A DNA stretch of 64,000 nucleotides, from assembly GCF_000255555.1 (NCBI RefSeq), contig NZ_AGRW01000052.1:62001-126000 (forward strand). Direction: 5' to 3'. This DNA is from Treponema saccharophilum DSM 2985 (GTDB lineage: Bacteria > Spirochaetota > Spirochaetia > Treponematales > Treponemataceae). Position 1 is the first letter of the stretch. Each line of letters opens with the position of its first letter. This document shows positions 41,971 through 50,533 of the stretch, one piece after another. The notes under the pieces were generated by a model. It made no database searches, was not told where the DNA came from, and saw only the letters and a program-made list of their open reading frames with translations. Position numbers and translations under genes: made by a program.

Positions 41971-44145
41971 AGCGAAGAGAACAAAGAGGACGTTGAGAAT
42001 AAAAAGACACCTGAGGTTCCGGAAAAGAAAGGCGACGGGCAGGAGGGCGAGCAGAAAAAGAGCGGCGAGCCGGACCCGTACAATTTCTTCCGGCTTTCGA
42101 CCGACCCGAACGACGGCGGGAAGCCGGACGATGACGGGCCGAGGCGGCGCAGGCCGTTCCGGTTCCCGTTCTGGGGGATGCTCGTCGCCGTCGTGACCGT
42201 GCTCGCCTTCGTGAATATGTTCATAATGCAGAAGCCGAGCGAGCCGCTCATAGATTTCTCCGAATTCAGGCAGCTCATCGAGGACGGGCGCATCGTCCAG
42301 GTGGAGCTCGGCGAGAGCGTGTTCGTCGGATACGGCCCCGTCGAGGTCTCTGCCGCGGAGCCGTCTGCCCCTGCCGCGGATGATTCGGGAAAGGCTCAGG
42401 CGCAGGAAATCCTCCGCGGGCTACCGCTTTTCAGGGCGCAGCAGCGCCAGGAAATGACGAACAGGAAAGTCTACCGCACGAACGGCGTTCTCATCGCGAA
42501 GTTCATCGAGCTTCTTGACGAGAAGGGCGTGCAGTACAAGTTCGTCACGAAGCAGACGAACATAATCCTCCAAATTTTCATAAACATTCTCCCGTTCCTG
42601 ATAATCCTCGCGATTTATTTCTTCATGTTCCGCAAGATGACGGGCGGGCTCGGCGGAGGAATGGGGCTGTTCGGCGCGGGCGGCTCAAAATCGAAGGCGG
42701 TGGACGAGGGAAAGGTCAAGACTCGCTTTGCCGACGTCGCGGGCGTCGATGAGGCGAAGGACGAGCTTGTCGAGGTCGTCGATTTCCTCAAGGAGCCGAA
42801 GAAATACACCGACATCGGCGGAAAGATTCCGAAGGGCGTCCTTCTCGTCGGACCGCCGGGAACGGGAAAGACGCTTCTCGCGCGCGCCGTTGCGGGCGAG
42901 GCTGGCGTTCCGTTCTTCAGCATTTCCGGCTCCGACTTCGTCGAGATGTTCGTCGGCGTCGGTGCGAGCCGCGTCCGCGATTTGTTCAAGCAGGCGCGAG
43001 AGAAGGCTCCGTGCATCGTGTTCATCGACGAGATTGACGCGCTCGGAAAAAGCCGCGTGAACGGGTTCGGCGGCGGGAACGACGAGCGCGAGCAGACGCT
43101 GAACCAGCTCCTCGTCGAGATGGACGGCTTCGAGAACGAGAAGGGGCTTATCATCCTGGCGGCGACGAACCGCGCCGACATCCTCGACCCCGCTCTCCTT
43201 CGCCCGGGGCGGTTCGACAGGCAGGTTCCGGTGGAGCGTCCCGACGTGAAGGGGCGCGAGGCAATCCTCCGCATCCACGCGAAGAACGTGAAGCTCGACG
43301 ACGACGTCGATTTCGTGTCGATAGCGCACGGGACGACGGGATTTGCGGGCGCCGATTTGGCGAACGTCGTCAACGAGGCGGCGCTCCTCGCAGTTCGGAA
43401 CGGAAGGCGCAAGGTGACGATGTTCGACTTCAACGAGGCAATCGACAAGGTGAGCATCGGCTTGAAGAAGAAATCGCGCAAGGACAACAAGAAGGAGATG
43501 CGCCTCGTTTCCGTGCACGAGACGGGGCACGCGCTTGTCGCCGCATTCACGCCCGACCACGAGCCGGTCAACAAGATAACGGTCGTCCCGAGAAGCCACG
43601 GCGTCGGCGGATTCACGCAGTACCGCGAGGAGGAGGAGAAGCACCTCCTCACGAGGCGCGACATGATTAACGAGGTCGACTCTCTTCTCGGCGGAAGGGC
43701 TGCGGAGGAGGTCGTTCTCGGCGACATTTCGACGGGAGCGTCCAACGACATCGCGCGCGCGACGGAGCTTGTGAAGAGCATGATTGTCGATTACGGAATG
43801 AGCGACAAATTCCGCAACATGACGCTCGGCAAGGGCGTCCTCGGAAACCGCGGCGGCGAGCCGTCGTTGGTGCGCGAATTCAGCGAGGAGACGCAGCGCT
43901 ACATAGACGAGGAGATTTCCCGGATTATGAACGAGCGGTACGAATTCGTGCTGAAGATGCTTTCCGAGCGGAAGGAGCTTGTCGAGTTCATCGCGAACAG
44001 GCTCGTCGAGGTTGAGACGATGGAAGGAAAGGAATTCTACGAGATAGTGAACGGCGCGAAGCATTGCGAGGAGCTGTCGAAGAATCCGCAGCAGCCTTCC
44101 GATGCGGACAGTTCCGCAGTCTCGCTTGAGAAGCAGCCTGAATAA
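41968..44145 (+). CDS. ftsH: ATP-dependent zinc metalloprotease FtsH
   Basis: A membrane-anchored AAA+ protease that degrades misassembled membrane proteins and regulators. 725 residues from a TTG start. A charged N-terminus (about 65 residues, longer than usual) is followed by helix 1 (about 66-86), a periplasmic domain, helix 2 near 200-220, Walker A G-P-P-G-T-G-K-T (295-302), Walker B I-V-F-I-D-E-I-D, the SRH with [18 protein letters not shown], and the zinc motif H-E-T-G-H (517-521; HEAGH in most FtsH). The metal Asp lies in the later [12 protein letters not shown] region. Confidence 0.95.
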   Translation: MSEENKEDVENKKTPEVPEKKGDGQEGEQKKSGEPDPYNFFRLSTDPNDGGKPDDDGPRRRRPFRFPFWGMLVAVVTVLAFVNMFIMQKPSEPLIDFSEFRQLIEDGRIVQVELGESVFVGYGPVEVSAAEPSAPAADDSGKAQAQEILRGLPLFRAQQRQEMTNRKVYRTNGVLIAKFIELLDEKGVQYKFVTKQTNIILQIFINILPFLIILAIYFFMFRKMTGGLGGGMGLFGAGGSKSKAVDEGKVKTRFADVAGVDEAKDELVEVVDFLKEPKKYTDIGGKIPKGVLLVGPPGTGKTLLARAVAGEAGVPFFSISGSDFVEMFVGVGASRVRDLFKQAREKAPCIVFIDEIDALGKSRVNGFGGGNDEREQTLNQLLVEMDGFENEKGLIILAATNRADILDPALLRPGRFDRQVPVERPDVKGREAILRIHAKNVKLDDDVDFVSIAHGTTGFAGADLANVVNEAALLAVRNGRRKVTMFDFNEAIDKVSIGLKKKSRKDNKKEMRLVSVHETGHALVAAFTPDHEPVNKITVVPRSHGVGGFTQYREEEEKHLLTRRDMINEVDSLLGGRAAEEVVLGDISTGASNDIARATELVKSMIVDYGMSDKFRNMTLGKGVLGNRGGEPSLVREFSEETQRYIDEEISRIMNERYEFVLKMLSERKELVEFIANRLVEVETMEGKEFYEIVNGAKHCEELSKNPQQPSDADSSAVSLEKQPE

Positions 44146-44172
44146 AAGAGAGGGCTTTGCCTGAAAAACGGT

Positions 44173-44210
44173 TCCCGCGCGGTGTTTTTCGTCCGCGCGG
44201 GATTTTTTTT
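44173..44210 (+). terminator. Rho-independent terminator of ftsH
   Basis: TCCCGCGCGG/CCGCGCGGGA 10-bp perfect stem, 10-base loop, then eight T residues. Confidence 0.95.
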
Positions 44211-44278
44211 GCCCGGAAACCGCCGTTCGCCGGTGCGTCGGGAAGCCGTTTTCCGTTCCGCTTCGGTCTGAAATCGTG

Positions 44279-44309
44279 TAGAATAGGGCGGTTCGTGGAA
44301 AACGGAGGT
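44279..44309 (+). promoter_or_regulatory. -10 box and Shine-Dalgarno of nfo
   Basis: TAGAAT at 44279-44284 and CGGAGG at about 44303-44308, with ATG at 44313. The leader is about 22 nt. No strong -35. Confidence 0.5.
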
Positions 44310-44312
44310 TCA

Positions 44313-45146
44313 ATGCGCATAGGCTATCATCTTTCTTCTGCCGGCGGTTTTTTCAAAATGGGCGAGACCGCGCTCCGCTCCGGGGCGGACACGTTCGCAT
44401 TCTTCACGAGGAACCCGCGCGGAGGAGCAGCGAAGGCGCTCGATTTGGACGACGCCAAAAAACTCCGCACGCTTCTTGCAGAAAATTCGTTCGCGCCCGT
44501 CGTTATCCACGCGCCGTACACCCTAAACGCGTGCTCCGACAAGGAAAGCGTGCGCGAGTACGCCCGAGAGGTTTTCGCGGACGACATCGCGCGGCTTGAG
44601 CAGGCGCTTCCGAACCAGTATTACAATTTTCATCCGGGAAGCCACATGAAGCAGGGCGTCGTAAAGGGAATCGAGCTTATTTCCGGAATGCTCAACGGGA
44701 TAATCACGGAGAATCAGACGACGACAATCCTTCTCGAGACGATGGCGGGCAAGGGGAGCGAGGTCGGCTCGAAATTCAGCGAGCTCAAATCGATAATCGG
44801 CAGCGTGAAAATACCCGGGAAAATCGGGGTCTGTCTCGACACGTGCCACGTATACGACGCGGGATACGACATCGCGGGCGATATCGACGGCGTCATCCGC
44901 GAATTCGACAAGGAAATCGGGCTGGAATATCTTCGCGCCGTCCATCTCAACGACTCGAAGAACCCGTTCGGGAGCCGCAAGGACAGGCACGAGAAAATCG
45001 GGCAGGGGACGCTCGGGCTTGAAGCTTTCAGGAGAATCGTGAACCATCCCGCGCTGAAAAATCTCCCGTTCATCCTCGAGACGCCGTGGGAGACGCCGGA
45101 GGAATACGCGGAGGAGATAAAGCTCGTCCGCAGTTTGGAGGAATAG
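44313..45146 (+). CDS. nfo: Endonuclease IV (AP endonuclease)
   Basis: Cleaves 5' of abasic sites in base excision repair. 277 residues, the normal length. The TIM-barrel zinc ligands are visible in order: I-H-A-P-Y, F-H-P-G-S-H, L-L-E-T-M-A-G-K-G, L-D-T-C-H, H-L-N-D-S-K and the R-K-D-R-H-E-K-I-G-Q-G block, then L-E-T-P-W. The frame opens earlier at 44157, but CGGAGG before 44313 and the family start M-R-I-G-Y-H-L-S-S-A-G-G fix the start. Followed immediately by a small unknown gene. Confidence 0.95.
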   Translation: MRIGYHLSSAGGFFKMGETALRSGADTFAFFTRNPRGGAAKALDLDDAKKLRTLLAENSFAPVVIHAPYTLNACSDKESVREYAREVFADDIARLEQALPNQYYNFHPGSHMKQGVVKGIELISGMLNGIITENQTTTILLETMAGKGSEVGSKFSELKSIIGSVKIPGKIGVCLDTCHVYDAGYDIAGDIDGVIREFDKEIGLEYLRAVHLNDSKNPFGSRKDRHEKIGQGTLGLEAFRRIVNHPALKNLPFILETPWETPEEYAEEIKLVRSLEE

Positions 45147-45147
45147 C

Positions 45148-45696
45148 ATGTCAGAGACGATTTACGACGCTTTCAGCGAATTCTCTAAGAAATTCGCTCG
45201 TTTCAAGAAATCGGGGGAAAGCCTTCCCAAGCGGAAAAGCGAGGACGATTTCCTTCAGGACAAAATAAACGCGGGCGAGGCTGCGCGCAAGCAGGCGGTC
45301 TCGAAATCATACCGGATTTACCGCGACCCGTTCGGCGAGCTCGGAAAAACGAGCGAACGCGCGCGCGCAATTTATGACGACGAGCAGGCGCTCCTTCGCG
45401 CGTACAACCTTTTCAAGGCTGTCACCAAGGCTTCCGGCGGAAAATCGGACAAGGAGACGTTCGTCTCCTCCTTTACGATTGAGTCGCCGCTGGCAAGAAA
45501 GAGCGCGTATACGTTCGGCGGGAATTTCATCTACCTCGTCTGCCATCTCATGTTCGAGGAGGGCGTCTCCGACTTCGTGCCCGTGCTGAATGAGGAGGGC
45601 GCCTCGTACCGCCTTTCGTTCGTCCCCGCAGCGTCTTTCCGGTTCGAGCAGAAGGACGCGGATGTCATCAGAATCGTCCGCGAGACGTTCTACTGA
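45148..45696 (+). CDS. Hypothetical protein downstream of nfo
   Basis: A 182-residue cytoplasmic protein with no signal peptide. N-terminal half charged and helical (F-S-E-F-S-K-K-F-A-R-F-K-K-S-G-E-S), C-terminal half with a hydrophobic core (S-A-Y-T-F-G-G-N-F-I-Y-L-V-C-H-L-M-F-E-E-G). I recognise no family. GGAGG overlaps the end of nfo and the ATG follows its stop within a few bases, so the two are co-translated. Confidence 0.6.
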   Translation: MSETIYDAFSEFSKKFARFKKSGESLPKRKSEDDFLQDKINAGEAARKQAVSKSYRIYRDPFGELGKTSERARAIYDDEQALLRAYNLFKAVTKASGGKSDKETFVSSFTIESPLARKSAYTFGGNFIYLVCHLMFEEGVSDFVPVLNEEGASYRLSFVPAASFRFEQKDADVIRIVRETFY

Positions 45697-45699
45697 AAA

Positions 45700-45846
45700 T
45701 CATTCCTGCGCCGGATTTTTTTCGGCTTCCGAATCCTTGCCGGAAGAAATCTCGATCGGCTCGTGGGCGCGGGCTCCGACAGAATCCGCTTCGACAAGTC
45801 GTGCGTTTTTAATGGAACGCTTTTTCCAAACAGAATATAATTGCTT
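45700..45846 (-). pseudogene. Possible 3' remnant of a lost minus-strand gene
   Basis: A minus-strand frame of 48 codons ends in TGA at 45702-45700 and has no start. It reads like a charged C-terminal tail (V-W-K-K-R-S-I-K-N-A-R-L-V-E-A-D-S-V-G, then S-S-G-K-D-S-E-A-E-K-N-P-A-Q-E) with codon use like the host genes. It is cut off at the promoter and start of the AAA-type gene at 45849, consistent with replacement of the 5' part by that gene. Confidence 0.35.
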
Positions 45847-45851
45847 TCATG
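45836..45851 (+). promoter_or_regulatory. Leaderless promoter of the AAA/nuclease gene
   Basis: Consensus TATAAT at 45836-45841, then 7 nt to the ATG at 45849. TGGAAC lies 17 bp upstream as a weak -35. No Shine-Dalgarno. Confidence 0.6.
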
Positions 45852-47420
45852 GAAGAGCGATTTTTGCCGATTGGCATTCAGGATTTTGAGGATTTGAGAA
45901 GGCGAGGCTGCGTTTATGTGGACAAGACGGCTTACGTCTACGACCTTGCCCGCGAAGGAAAAGCATATTTTTTGAGCCGTCCGCGCCGATTCGGAAAAAG
46001 CCTTTTGCTTTCCACGATGGAAGCCTATTTCTTGGGCAAAAAAGAACTGTTCCGAGGGCTTGCGCTTGAAAAACTTGAAAAAAAATGGGAAGTTTGTCCG
46101 GTCATTAAAATCAGCTTTGGCGGCGACAACTACACAGACACGGAGATTATGAAATCTTCCCTTAATTTTATTCTTTCAAAATACGAGAAAGCCTACGAGA
46201 TTGAGGTTTCAGACCCGCGTCTTTCCATAAGATTGAGCAACATCATAATGACCGCCTACGAAAAGACCGGCAAGCAGGTCGCCATCATCATCGACGAGTA
46301 CGACAAGCCGGTGCTCGACGCGCTCTACTCCGAATACGAGGAGAAAAACCGCGCGGAGCTTATGGCATTCTACAGTCCGCTGAAAGAACTCGACAAATAC
46401 ATCCGCTTTTTGTTCATCACGGGAATCACGAAAATCAGCCACATGAATATTTTCAGCGGTCTGAACCAGCTTGACGATATAAGTCTTGTGTCAAAGTATT
46501 CTTCGATTTGCGGAATTTCCGAGTCCGAGCTGAACGCGTATTTTGTGCCGGAAATCGAGGCTCTTGCAAATCGATTCGGCATGACGGTGGAGGCGGCGAA
46601 AGAGAAGCTCAAAACAATGTATGACGGCTATCATTTTTCGTTCAACGTGGAAGGCGTTTACAACCCTTTCTGCCTTTTGAAGTGCTTTTTTGACTGTGAT
46701 TTCGGCTCCTACTGGTTCCAAAGCGGAACTCCGTCGATGCTCGTGAAGGCGCTGCAGAACCAGCCGCTGGAGCTTGAGACGCTCGTCAACGGGCGCGAGG
46801 TCGATGAGATTTCGTTCCGCGAGTACGACCCGAACACAAAGAACATGCTCCCTGTCATCTATCAAAGCGGCTACCTCACGATAAAAGGCTTCGACGCCGA
46901 GGACAGGATGTTCTGGCTGGACTTTCCGAACCGCGAGGTCGAGCAGTCGTTCTTGAAAATCCTTTTGGCAAAATACGTCTCAGTGCCCTACGACGACATG
47001 GGGCTTGAAATCAGCAATCTGCGGAACGCGCTCAGGAACAAGGACGTTGACCGCGTTTGCTCGATGATAAAGGCGGCGGTTTCGGACTTGCCCACAATCG
47101 TGAAGAAGGACATCTGCGAAAACTACTACGAATCAGTGACGCACTTGATGTTCCGTCTGAGCGGAATGCGCGTCGTCTCCGAGCTTCAGAACGTGAACGG
47201 ACGGAGCGATGTCGTCGTCACCACAAAGGACGCGGTTTTCATTTTTGAGCTAAAAATGGACAAAGGCAAAGACGTTGATGAAGTCGCAAAGACCGCGCTC
47301 GCCCAGATTGACGAAAACGGCTATGCAGAGCGTTTCGCCGTGAGCGGCAAGCAGATGTTCAAAATCGCGCTCGTGTTCTCAAGCGACGGAAAAGGGCTTT
47401 TGCTCTGGAAGGTGAGGTAA
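45849..47420 (+). CDS. AAA-ATPase-like protein with PD-(D/E)XK domain
   Basis: A 523-residue protein of the AAA-ATPase-like/DUF1703 (PDDEXK_9) family, common in gut and rumen treponemes and Bacteroidetes. The N-terminus is P-I-G-I-Q-D-F-E-D-L then Y-V-D-K-T-A-Y, a P-loop variant S-R-P-R-R-F-G-K-S, and Walker B-like I-I-I-D-E-Y-D-K-P. The C-terminus has the nuclease-like core S-D-V-V-V-T-T-K-D-A-V-F-I-F-E-L-K-M-D (D..ExK). The biological role is not known. It occurs in many paralogues per genome, suggesting mobility or selfish spread. It opens the accessory segment. Confidence 0.8.
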   Translation: MEERFLPIGIQDFEDLRRRGCVYVDKTAYVYDLAREGKAYFLSRPRRFGKSLLLSTMEAYFLGKKELFRGLALEKLEKKWEVCPVIKISFGGDNYTDTEIMKSSLNFILSKYEKAYEIEVSDPRLSIRLSNIIMTAYEKTGKQVAIIIDEYDKPVLDALYSEYEEKNRAELMAFYSPLKELDKYIRFLFITGITKISHMNIFSGLNQLDDISLVSKYSSICGISESELNAYFVPEIEALANRFGMTVEAAKEKLKTMYDGYHFSFNVEGVYNPFCLLKCFFDCDFGSYWFQSGTPSMLVKALQNQPLELETLVNGREVDEISFREYDPNTKNMLPVIYQSGYLTIKGFDAEDRMFWLDFPNREVEQSFLKILLAKYVSVPYDDMGLEISNLRNALRNKDVDRVCSMIKAAVSDLPTIVKKDICENYYESVTHLMFRLSGMRVVSELQNVNGRSDVVVTTKDAVFIFELKMDKGKDVDEVAKTALAQIDENGYAERFAVSGKQMFKIALVFSSDGKGLLLWKVR

Positions 47421-47486
47421 AATCACTTTCGTTGGCAAAAGTTTCCGCAATATGGATAGCGAATTTGATAAAACAGAGGGTTCTTT

Positions 47487-47624
47487 ATGAAAATGAAATG
47501 TCTGTTTTTCTTGTTTGCGTTTCCTGCTGCTCTGTTCGCTTCATGCGGCAGCGGAAGCTCTTCGTCGGAAAGTGGAGAATCCGCAAGCTTGTCGAATCCT
47601 GTCGTGTCAACTGGTGAAGAGTAG
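47487..47624 (+). CDS. Small lipoprotein, 45 residues
   Basis: ATG at 47487 with AGAGGG upstream. The signal peptide M-K-M-K-C-L-F-F-L-F-A-F-P-A-A-L-F-A-S-C ends in a clear lipobox (Cys20). The mature part is only 25 residues, Gly/Ser/Glu-rich, and stops at TAG 47622-47624. It could be a true mini-lipoprotein or the truncated 5' end of a longer one. It lies between the AAA-type gene and the convergent HipA-like gene. Confidence 0.5.
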   Translation: MKMKCLFFLFAFPAALFASCGSGSSSSESGESASLSNPVVSTGEE

Positions 47625-47673
47625 GGGCGGTGGCGAGCACGGCTTACGCATGAAAAAGGCTGGTTGCCGTTTT

Positions 47674-48864
47674 TCACGCTGTGCCGAAAATGGCGTTCTC
47701 TGTTTCCCTGACCCTCTCTTCAAGGATTTTGCAGAGGATGTCCTTTTTTTCAGACAGGTGCCTGTTCTTCTCCAGTAGATTTTCCGCCCAGGATGAAATG
47801 CCCGAGAGCGATTCGAAACGCAAGTCTCTGCAATGTTCTTTGCACTGCAATTTTTCCAATTGTTCCAGATGCCTTTTTGCGAATGGCTTTGAGCTTGCGT
47901 TTTTTGAAATGTACTCTGCCGTGTTTTTCAAGTCGAATGCGGACACGTCGTGGAAAAGCGAAGTTCCCGAGTCGAAGACAGGGGCGAGGCCTTGCCAGTC
48001 AAGAGTGGCAGCGTCCCTGACGAATCCGAAATTGTTGAAATGCCTGTCCGAATTTGCGATTATGCAGTCCACGGTGAACATTTGGCAGAGCTGCTTTTTG
48101 ATGCTTTCCATGTTTTTTATCCCCACCGCCTCGCAGCATCTTAAAAAGTGCGCGTACTCCGATTCGCTTTTTTCCTTTTGCAGTGCGTTTTTGATGTGCC
48201 ACGCGCTGACCAATTCCGTGTCGCCTGTGATGAAATCCTTGCAGGCGGAATAATATCGCCCGTCATGCTCCGCCACAGAATATTCCACATGGGAAACTTT
48301 CAGCCTTCTGCAGATTTCGCTTGCAATCGCTTCGTTGAAAGGTTCCTGCTGCTCCGTTCCGCTCCCGCCTTTCAGGAGCACCCGCTCGCCGTTGTCCATA
48401 ATCCACTTCTTTTTGAGCCATCCGTCCGACGTGTTGTCCGGGGAAAGAAGGCTCAGGCTCGAAATGTCGGCGATGTCGAGGGTGCCGAAAAGAGCCTTCC
48501 CGACGTCGTCGGAGAAATCATTCTCGAAGAAATTGACGTCCTTCCATGTTAGAGGGCTGTCGACCGGCTTCGCCCAATATTGGTCCGAGAGACTCAACCC
48601 GAACGATTTTGCGGCGAGCTGCTCCGTCGTGATGTTGCCGAGCATTTCCAGCGCATCCCTGAGATTCTGTCGGCTTGCGGGAATCGCGCGGCTCCTCCAC
48701 CATGAACGGAACTGCTGCTTTTTCGACACTCCCTTCTCAAAATCTTTGAACGCCCCGACAGGAAGGTGCTTTTCGTCCAAGATTGAAATCACATCGGAAA
48801 CTTCGTCGTCTTCCATTTTGAATTCGAGGACTTGTATGTCTTTGTGGCATAGCGTGTAAACCAT
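47674..48864 (-). CDS. HipA-like protein kinase
   Basis: A 396-residue protein whose C-terminal half fits the HipA kinase fold. The likely ATP Lys is in R-V-L-L-K-G-G-S-G, the catalytic loop in I-I-A-N-S-D-R-H-F-N-N-F-G-F, and the metal Asp in P-V-F-D-S-G-T-S-L. HipA kinases phosphorylate translation or other targets and usually pair with a HipB DNA-binding antitoxin. No HipB-like gene adjoins here. The N-terminal half (about 1-150) is a separate region that I cannot assign. AGGAG precedes the ATG. It may be a stand-alone toxin-like or signalling kinase. Confidence 0.65.
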   Translation of the reverse strand: MVYTLCHKDIQVLEFKMEDDEVSDVISILDEKHLPVGAFKDFEKGVSKKQQFRSWWRSRAIPASRQNLRDALEMLGNITTEQLAAKSFGLSLSDQYWAKPVDSPLTWKDVNFFENDFSDDVGKALFGTLDIADISSLSLLSPDNTSDGWLKKKWIMDNGERVLLKGGSGTEQQEPFNEAIASEICRRLKVSHVEYSVAEHDGRYYSACKDFITGDTELVSAWHIKNALQKEKSESEYAHFLRCCEAVGIKNMESIKKQLCQMFTVDCIIANSDRHFNNFGFVRDAATLDWQGLAPVFDSGTSLFHDVSAFDLKNTAEYISKNASSKPFAKRHLEQLEKLQCKEHCRDLRFESLSGISSWAENLLEKNRHLSEKKDILCKILEERVRETENAIFGTA

Positions 48865-49014
48865 TCAGCGTGCGCTCCTGTGCAAAAATGATAGCGCATT
48901 TTTGGGGAAGTGTTTCTCAAAATCGAATAGAACAGACATAGTAAAACTCGGCATTCGACCTATAACATATGTTTTTTGGATTCCTTTTGGGAATGATGAG
49001 GAGGAGCGAATCAT

Positions 49015-49057
49015 AAAAAAAAGCGGACGCTGGAATCTCTCGAATCCGGCGTCCGCT
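49015..49057 (-). terminator. Terminator of the pectin-locus transcript
   Basis: AGCGGACGC/GCGTCCGCT 9-bp perfect stem with an 18-base loop that pairs partly, followed on the minus strand by a T-run (the A-run at 49015-49022). Confidence 0.8.
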
Positions 49058-49063
49058 ATATGA

Positions 49064-49093
49064 AACCTGTTCGGAGACTAGTTTGCGAACAGG
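49064..49093. repeat. Dispersed CTGTTCGG hairpin, copy 4
   Basis: CCTGTTCG and CGAACAGG form a perfect 8-bp stem with a 12-base loop, between the terminator and the end of the beta-barrel gene. Confidence 0.5.
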
Positions 49094-49127
49094 CCTGTTA
49101 CACAAAAATCAAACCGGCTCAATCGAA

Positions 49128-50510
49128 TCAGAAAGAAAATCTTGTCTGAAGAAAGATTTGACCCTTTGACAACGCTCCAAGCTCGTCCTTCAAATTCGTG
49201 ACAGGCGCGTTGATTCCCCACTCTCCGCGCTGCCAGCCGAGTGTGAAACAAACTTTCGGAAGCGGGATAAACGAAGCCCCGAATTCGAACGAAGTCCTGT
49301 CGGAAGCGGAAGACGGAGCTGCGTTTATGACAGTCTCGTTGAACTGGTAGGCCATTCCGTAATACGCCGAAAATTTCTCCAGCATATCGAAGCTTGTCTG
49401 GAAGGCGAAATATCTGGCGGGATTGTAGTTGCCCTTGTCGTATACAGGGTTCTCGCCATCGCGGAAATACATGAGCGCAAGAGAGGCGATTTTCTCGACG
49501 GAAGCCTTGAGTCCGGCCTGGAAATCCCAAGAAGTCGCCTCGTTGTCGCTTTCGGTGACGGTTCTCGTGTATTCCCATGCAAATCCTGGACGGACGGAGA
49601 CTTTTCTTCCAAAAAGATTGGGAATGACAAGAACATCTATTCCCATGGTTGCCCCCATGTGCTGGATGAAGTGGTCATAATCGACAGCTGTTGAATCGGA
49701 ATTGAGCTCGTTGAAATAGCGGCAGAGATAGAAATTCCAGTCGATGTCGACAAAGCCCAAAACAGGTTGTTTTTTTTCGGATATCTGAGCCCAAAATGTC
49801 TGTCCCGCATTGTTGTTGGCAGTGTCGTTCAAAGCAGAGCCGAAATCCAGGTCGGAGGCGAAACTCAAAGTCACAGGAAACTTCTCATCGCGGCATCCGG
49901 CATCGACTCTGAAACTCAAGCGATCTTTCGTCTTGTCGTTCTGGATGTACGTGTCGTCAATCGTCATGGCTGAAGGACAAAAATAATCGCTGTTCCAGCT
50001 CTTGTACCCGACTTTCAGCACAAGGGAGGCGACATCGATTCCGCACTCGCCCAAGACATCGCTGTAGACGTACGCATCCTTGAAATCGACTGTCGTGTCG
50101 CCGCTGCCGGCGTTTGCGGCGGCAGTGAACTTGAATCTTGCGACAGCTCCCGTGTGCTCGTCGAGTTTCGCCTTGATTCCGACAAGGCTGTCGTCCTGAT
50201 TGCCGTTCTTCATGCTCACTCCGCGGTGGCTCTCGGAGATGTAGCCTGTAAAGTAGAGGTCGCCATAGACGGAAACCGAAGTGCCTTCCTCCTTATTCAC
50301 GCTCACAGGCTCTGGATTTTTTTTCTCAGCGCCATTTTCATCGACAGCCCCGGCGGATTCGACAGCCTCGGATTCGACAGCCCCGACGGATTCGACGGAT
50401 TCGACAGCCCCGGCGGATTCGACGGATTCGACAGATACATCAGGATTTTCCTGCGAAAAGAGTGGTGAGAGCAGCAATACCGACGCAAAAATAAAAAGTA
50501 TCTTTTTCAT
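49128..50510 (-). CDS. Outer-membrane protein of the pectin locus
   Basis: A 460-residue protein with signal peptide M-K-K-I-L-F-I-F-A-S-V-L-L-L-S-P-L-F-S (cut near 20), a Val/Glu/Ser/Ala repeat segment (about 26-60), and then beta-barrel-like strands ending Q-T-R-F-S-F. It is last in a minus-strand unit after the LRR lipoprotein and the pectate lyase. It may be a channel for pectin oligomers or an adhesin; this is inferred from context. I use the ATG at 50510 because a GGAG and signal peptide follow it; ATG at 50534 overlaps the pectate lyase stop and is also possible. Confidence 0.65.
   Translation of the reverse strand: MKKILFIFASVLLLSPLFSQENPDVSVESVESAGAVESVESVGAVESEAVESAGAVDENGAEKKNPEPVSVNKEEGTSVSVYGDLYFTGYISESHRGVSMKNGNQDDSLVGIKAKLDEHTGAVARFKFTAAANAGSGDTTVDFKDAYVYSDVLGECGIDVASLVLKVGYKSWNSDYFCPSAMTIDDTYIQNDKTKDRLSFRVDAGCRDEKFPVTLSFASDLDFGSALNDTANNNAGQTFWAQISEKKQPVLGFVDIDWNFYLCRYFNELNSDSTAVDYDHFIQHMGATMGIDVLVIPNLFGRKVSVRPGFAWEYTRTVTESDNEATSWDFQAGLKASVEKIASLALMYFRDGENPVYDKGNYNPARYFAFQTSFDMLEKFSAYYGMAYQFNETVINAAPSSASDRTSFEFGASFIPLPKVCFTLGWQRGEWGINAPVTNLKDELGALSKGQIFLQTRFSF
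50341..50432. repeat. In-gene tandem repeat encoding an E-S-V/A-G-A segment
   Basis: The 23-base block starting TCGACAGCCCCGGCGG occurs at 50341 and again exactly 60 bp later at 50401; shorter GGATTCGAC units fill the space. All units keep the reading frame, so copy-number change would lengthen or shorten the N-terminal repeat of the beta-barrel protein. Confidence 0.7.
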
Positions 50511-50533
50511 TTTTCGAAATTCTCCGTTTTCCA

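Noticed and set aside
42685-44313. Minus-strand ORF of 542 codons inside ftsH
   Set aside because: Antisense shadow with biased Arg/Leu/Val content; the plus frame is unmistakably FtsH.
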